Part shown: positions 60,859 through 64,000 of the stretch, piece by piece
How the letters are laid out: the number at the start of each line of letters is the position of its first letter
Numbering within the stretch: the first letter of the stretch is position 1
Assembly: GCA_026014735.1 (NCBI GenBank)
Contig: JAOZHT010000001.1
Span: 248,001-312,000, forward strand
Direction of reading: 5' to 3'
Length of the DNA stretch: 64,000 nucleotides
Source: Candidatus Bathyarchaeota archaeon
GTDB taxonomy: Archaea > Thermoproteota > Bathyarchaeia > Bathyarchaeales > Bathycorpusculaceae
Notes under the pieces: model-generated
Databases searched by the model: none
The model's input: the letters and a program-made list of their open reading frames with translations, nothing else
What the model was told of the DNA's origin: nothing
Translations under genes and position numbers: made by a program

Positions 60859-61821
60859 TTAGGTCATGGTCTGCTTTACGTTGGTTATTCGGGCAATAGC
60901 TTTGGATCGGAGGATGCCAGCGCCAAATCGTGTGGTTCCACGCACGCCGTACTTACCTGTTTTGACGTCTTCCCAGTCTTCCACAGTAACGTCTCGCCGC
61001 AGAAGCATAACAGACGCCACTCTGGTATCAATTGCATACATGGTTCCATTGGGTACCAGAGTGCTCGATTGCACTGTCATGCCAAGTACGCTGCCGATGG
61101 TGCCTTGTGCGATGTCGGTTTCACTGCTTGGCAGGTACACGGATTTTACGAATTTGTCATCGTTTAGCAGCTGGTGCAGTTGCATCTCGTTAACAGCTAA
61201 CACGTTGGGTCGCCAGTGTTCTCTTCGAACCGCCTCATGCAAACTCAACAGCGACGCCCAGCTAGCGACAAGACCTCCGCCAGCCAGTTCTGCGCCTGTT
61301 GCTAAATCTGCGGCTTGAACTGCAGCGTACAATGCCAAGATTACTTCGGTTTCGTTTTGTCCAAGTGCTCTACCTACGTTGTCAACGGCTTTGCTCATAA
61401 CGTTCCAAGTGGCATCTTCGAGGTATTCGCGGGACCATTCATCAGAGGATTCGGCTAGCTGGTTAGTGTAGATGTCTACTGTGGAGGGTTTCTTTGAGCT
61501 TAGCCTTGTTACTGCGCCTTCTGCATAGCGGTAGCCAACTGCGCCTGCGTCAAGTGGAAAACGCTCCATCGCCTCGCTGGTGGGCATGACGGTGATTATG
61601 TTTCTGCCAATCAGCTCAGGCCATGCAGCATCCACCATCGTGTCGTGCATTCTGCCAAGGGCGCTTGCCATGTCGCTGAAGAAGCCTTCTTTGACACCCA
61701 TCTGCGAGTAGCGTTTTAGGAATGGGTGATCGGCTTTCTGCTTGAGCTTCTCATAGACTTCTCGCTGATCGTTTTGCTTTGCCATTAGGGCTTCAAAAAG
61801 TCGAGGTTTCAATGTTATCAC
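60859..61821 (-). CDS. Major capsid protein (HK97 fold)
   Basis: 320 residues. The N-terminal helical part (about 1-70) looks like the delta/N-arm, followed by a capsid core with IGRNIITVMPTSEAMERFPLD, SREYLEDATWNVMSKAVDNVGRALG, a LAVNEMQLHQLLNDDKF segment and IGSVLGMTVQSSTLVP. These are typical of HK97-fold capsids, supported by the adjacent protease and portal. It forms the icosahedral shell. The start overlaps the decoration gene by 4 nt. Confidence 0.8.
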   Translation of the reverse strand: MITLKPRLFEALMAKQNDQREVYEKLKQKADHPFLKRYSQMGVKEGFFSDMASALGRMHDTMVDAAWPELIGRNIITVMPTSEAMERFPLDAGAVGYRYAEGAVTRLSSKKPSTVDIYTNQLAESSDEWSREYLEDATWNVMSKAVDNVGRALGQNETEVILALYAAVQAADLATGAELAGGGLVASWASLLSLHEAVRREHWRPNVLAVNEMQLHQLLNDDKFVKSVYLPSSETDIAQGTIGSVLGMTVQSSTLVPNGTMYAIDTRVASVMLLRRDVTVEDWEDVKTGKYGVRGTTRFGAGILRSKAIARITNVKQTMT

Positions 61822-62246
61822 TTCTCCACGTCGATGAATAGTAGGTCGCCGTCTGTTGTTGTGGATTCTAGGGCTGTGCCGAGTTTGCGGTTGTAGAATA
61901 TGGTGTAGGTTGCTGCGCCGCCTTCGTTGACTGCTTGGTCAACCAGTGGGGCTACTTTGTTGCTTCCAGCTGCGCAGACGGCTTTTCCGCGTGTTATGGC
62001 TCCATTTGCTGCGACTTTTACTCTGCCACGTTTGAGTACCGGACACATTTCCGCTGCCAGCACCGTTTTGGTTGCTACTCCGATGGCGTCGTCTCCGCCT
62101 GGACTTGATGAGACCTTGTCGTCGGCGCTCAAGTAGACGGGTGAGCCTTTGGTGATGCCGGCGGCGGCTTCAAAAGATTCGATTATGGCGTTTGGGTCGT
62201 CTGTTTCTCCTGCAGCCATCCAAGCTTTGCTTGTTCTATCAGTCAT
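61818..62246 (-). CDS. Capsid decoration protein (DUF2190-like)
   Basis: 142 residues. AAAGITKGSPVYLSADDKVSSS, DAIGVATKTVLAAEMCPVLKRGRVKVAANGAITRGK fit DUF2190-like decoration proteins, which stabilise the capsid. It lies directly before the major capsid gene. Confidence 0.75.
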   Translation of the reverse strand: MTDRTSKAWMAAGETDDPNAIIESFEAAAGITKGSPVYLSADDKVSSSPGGDDAIGVATKTVLAAEMCPVLKRGRVKVAANGAITRGKAVCAAGSNKVAPLVDQAVNEGGAATYTIFYNRKLGTALESTTTDGDLLFIDVEK

Positions 62247-62328
62247 CTAATCAATTTGATTCTCTGTTTTGAATTTCCCAAAGTTCGTCCTTTGGTACTC
62301 TCCCTCATAGAAATGAGCATAAACACAG

Positions 62329-63057
62329 CTAGCTGCCTCCCGCCTTCTGCTCTAACTGCTGAACTACTCGCCGTAGCTCTTGACACATGCGCTGCGGTCC
62401 AAGACTCCAACTTCTCTGAACCATCGTCGAGGGCAGAACAGCTTCAACCATTTTGGCTACTTCAGATACAGCTATCATTTTAGGAGGATTCTTCAGCAAG
62501 CCATCAATGGGGACTTGTTTGCGCAGGTCCTCGATGGTCTTTTGCGCCTCAGTTAACTTACCCTCTGTTTGAGTCAGTTTTTCTAGAACTTGCACGTTAG
62601 TTTCGGGAATACCTGGTACTGCTACGAGGCTTAACTCGGCGTTATGCAAGCCATGGGGAATTTTGCCATCTACCAGATCGACGGCTTCGTAGTCTGCGCC
62701 GACGCTGACGTGCTGGATTAGGCCTTTGCGGATTTTCTCAACAGTTGGCTCATCGTAGATTTCTGCTTCATACCAGAGGTTGTGGCCATCCCAATCGGTC
62801 TTAGTCACCTTGCCGATAGCGTTGGGAACCGCAACATGCTCAATGTAGACTGGAGCGCTTGCCAATTTGTTCGTGAAGGCTTGCAGCTCCTCGCTGGTGT
62901 AGATGTTGTGGTTTCGACTCATGCCACTACACATGGCTACGCCCCGAATCTGCAAAGGTTTGCCGGACGCAGCCTCAAGAACTTTGAAAGGCAAAAGAGA
63001 AGCTACATGCTCCCTAAGCCGCTTGCACTCTTTACAACCAACGCCATCCTGAGACAT
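62329..63057 (-). CDS. Prohead protease with scaffold-like C-terminus
   Basis: 242 residues. The protease part has LQIRGVAMCSGMSRNHNIYT, PVYIEHVAVPNAIGKV (His), LIQHVSVGADYEAVDL (Ser) and AELSLVAVPGIPETN. After that comes a coiled coil (QTEGKLTEAQKTIEDLRKQV) which fits a scaffold. A Cys pair CKECKRL sits at the N-terminus. It matures the capsid. First gene of the late operon. Confidence 0.78.
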   Translation of the reverse strand: MSQDGVGCKECKRLREHVASLLPFKVLEAASGKPLQIRGVAMCSGMSRNHNIYTSEELQAFTNKLASAPVYIEHVAVPNAIGKVTKTDWDGHNLWYEAEIYDEPTVEKIRKGLIQHVSVGADYEAVDLVDGKIPHGLHNAELSLVAVPGIPETNVQVLEKLTQTEGKLTEAQKTIEDLRKQVPIDGLLKNPPKMIAVSEVAKMVEAVLPSTMVQRSWSLGPQRMCQELRRVVQQLEQKAGGS

Positions 63058-63105
63058 AACAATCGCAAAATAAGCCGTAACTAAAGATTAATGGCTTGAG
63101 AGCCT

Positions 63106-63153
63106 AAACACGATAATATCACAAACACGATATTTCAGTATAGCTTAATAATC
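63106..63153. promoter_or_regulatory. Repeated CACGATA sites before the late operon
   Basis: AAACACGATA occurs at 63106-63115 and 63123-63132 (17 bp apart), and the inverted half-site ATCGTG near 63151. They sit about 50-95 bp before the start of the protease gene, so a late-gene regulator could bind here. No clear TATA box was assigned. Confidence 0.4.
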
Positions 63154-63190
63154 GTGCGGCTCAATCAATCAATAAAATTGGAAAAATGAA

Positions 63191-63535
63191 TTAAAATAGT
63201 TGTTTGGCGTTTTTCAGGTCTCTCATTGCACTTTTAAGCGCTTTCGGCATATCTTCTAGATAAATTGAGTTGCGTCTAATACCTTCTTGAACCAATCCAG
63301 CCGCTATAAGTGAAGTGCCAAGAACATCGCTTACTATAGGTTCAGGAAATACGATTAATGCCATTCCAGCTTTAATGAGGTAGTTTTTATTTCCGCTCTT
63401 GGAAAGCTTGTTTATAGATCCGGCGCTTTTTTGGGTAGCTTTCATTGATTGCTTAACGTCATTAAACGTTTCAACGTGAGTTTGGGTTACCTCTTTGACC
63501 GTTGGAGCAAGTTTTCCAAGTTCTTTCGTGCTCAT
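63191..63535 (-). CDS. Hypothetical protein with one hydrophobic segment
   Basis: 114 residues. The N-terminal half is helical and charged (ELGKLAPTVKEVTQTHVETFNDVKQSMKA). A central segment (KAGMALIVFPEPIVSDVLGTSLIAAGLV) could be a membrane helix or amphipathic hairpin. The C-terminus is helical with basic residues. Function unknown. It precedes the late operon, near the right edge of the provirus; virus or host origin is unclear. Confidence 0.65.
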   Translation of the reverse strand: MSTKELGKLAPTVKEVTQTHVETFNDVKQSMKATQKSAGSINKLSKSGNKNYLIKAGMALIVFPEPIVSDVLGTSLIAAGLVQEGIRRNSIYLEDMPKALKSAMRDLKNAKQLF

Positions 63536-63764
63536 TATATTTCAATCCTTAAATCACAAAGTATTGGTCTTCGAAGGCATAAGCTTTCTTCAAGAATTGA
63601 ACAAGAAATTGGCTCCTTTTAAGAACACGAAGCTAAATAGTTTAGCTTAGAATATCAATTCTGTGTAGCATAACACTCCTGTTTAACACTAAAACTAAAT
63701 TTTATCCTGTGCTCTAACAAGTTTTAATTTAAGTTCAAAGCGATTTCTGGAAAGAGGAAAGAAA

Positions 63765-64000
63765 TTAAATGCCAACCGCTTCAAACAAGTATTGAATCAG
63801 AACAAAAAGCGCATATGCCCCAATTAGTAAAATCGCATCTTTCTTGTTAAGATCGCCGTCTCTCGAACGTAAATAGACGAACACCGCTGACGCTGCCACA
63901 AACACTCCAGTAACTATTGGAGAAGCCAGACTAGGCAGTCTGATAGGGTGAATAATTGCGATAATACCTATGGTTAAAAGTGAATCAGCAAGTACGTTTC
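63765..64000 (-). CDS. Sodium/calcium exchanger family protein, C-terminal fragment
   Basis: The frame is open to the right edge. The last ~78 residues have three hydrophobic segments: SLLTIGIIAIIHPIRLPS, IVTGVFVAASAVFVYLRS and KDAILLIGAYALFVLIQYLF. This pattern and the end are those of CaCA-type exchangers. It exports calcium in exchange for sodium or protons. Probably a host gene beyond the provirus. The N-terminal part is outside the window. Confidence 0.6.
   Translation of the reverse strand, partial: NVLADSLLTIGIIAIIHPIRLPSLASPIVTGVFVAASAVFVYLRSRDGDLNKKDAILLIGAYALFVLIQYLFEAVGI

Larger units (their letters stand above)
30899..63535. mobile_element. Integrated head-tail (HK97-type) provirus
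   Basis: Coordinates are approximate. The left part has a tyrosine integrase and small regulators; the right part has a continuous minus-strand late operon with protease, capsid, portal, connectors, tail and terminase genes. Defence genes lie between them. Genes on both sides look chromosomal (surface proteins on the left, a cation exchanger on the right). No replication genes were found and no matching attachment repeats could be paired by eye, so the borders are inferred from gene content. Confidence 0.75.

Overview
The window reads as an archaeal chromosome, most likely from the Bathyarchaeia (inference). The evidence is an archaeal RadA recombinase, an archaeal-type RqcH/NEMF protein, a hemB-hemL-hemC-cobA-hemD run, TATA-like boxes about 25-31 nt before several starts that lack Shine-Dalgarno sites, a secreted protein ending in a VPEF-type sorting tail, and many surface proteins with one C-terminal membrane anchor. 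No CRISPR array and no rRNA were seen.

Layout. 1-3932: overlapping tetrapyrrole operon. 4032-6766: a small Met/His-rich protein, a family of unknown function that has a second copy at 37.9 kb, a PH-domain membrane protein with its HTH regulator, and tRNA-Lys(CTT). 6881-11784: an AT-rich accessory island with a Vsr nickase, a 5mC methyltransferase, a protein with two GHKL ATPase domains and a receiver-HEPN protein. The last three are joined by TTGA stop/start overlaps. This is my best candidate for an undescribed defence or signalling system. 11785-30723: mostly housekeeping and surface genes: RqcH, RadA with a PIP-box partner, DUF2267, phosphoribosyltransferase plus hydrolase, desulforedoxin-like protein, creatininase family, beta-helix protein, a pentameric ligand-gated channel homologue, a large PQQ-propeller surface protein, fasciclin, TRAM and a VPEF-tail protein. 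A ~90-bp element occurs twice in inverted orientation, at 12.0 and 16.4 kb.

30.9-63.5 kb looks like an integrated head-tail virus of the HK97 type. It starts with a tyrosine integrase operon, followed by small regulators with palindromic operators and then a defence cargo: a DUF262/HNH protein, a PUA-like pair, a UvrD helicase-nuclease, and type III Mod and Res. A long minus-strand late operon then encodes protease, decoration protein, major capsid protein, portal, connectors, tail tube, tail assembly chaperone with a TTTTTTA -1 slippery site, a very short tape measure, hub, terminase and an ABC-GNAT fusion. The terminase lies at the end of the late operon, and one connector is fused to an alpha/alpha-toroid domain. 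The host chromosome appears to resume with a cation-exchanger C-terminus at 63765.

The heme genes would make uroporphyrinogen III and precorrin-2. RadA and its PIP-box partner would act at PCNA-loaded DNA. The island at 7-12 kb would mark DNA and couple a sensor ATPase to a HEPN ribonuclease. The provirus carries its own restriction systems, probably against competing elements. All functions are inferred from motifs read by eye; no database search was run.
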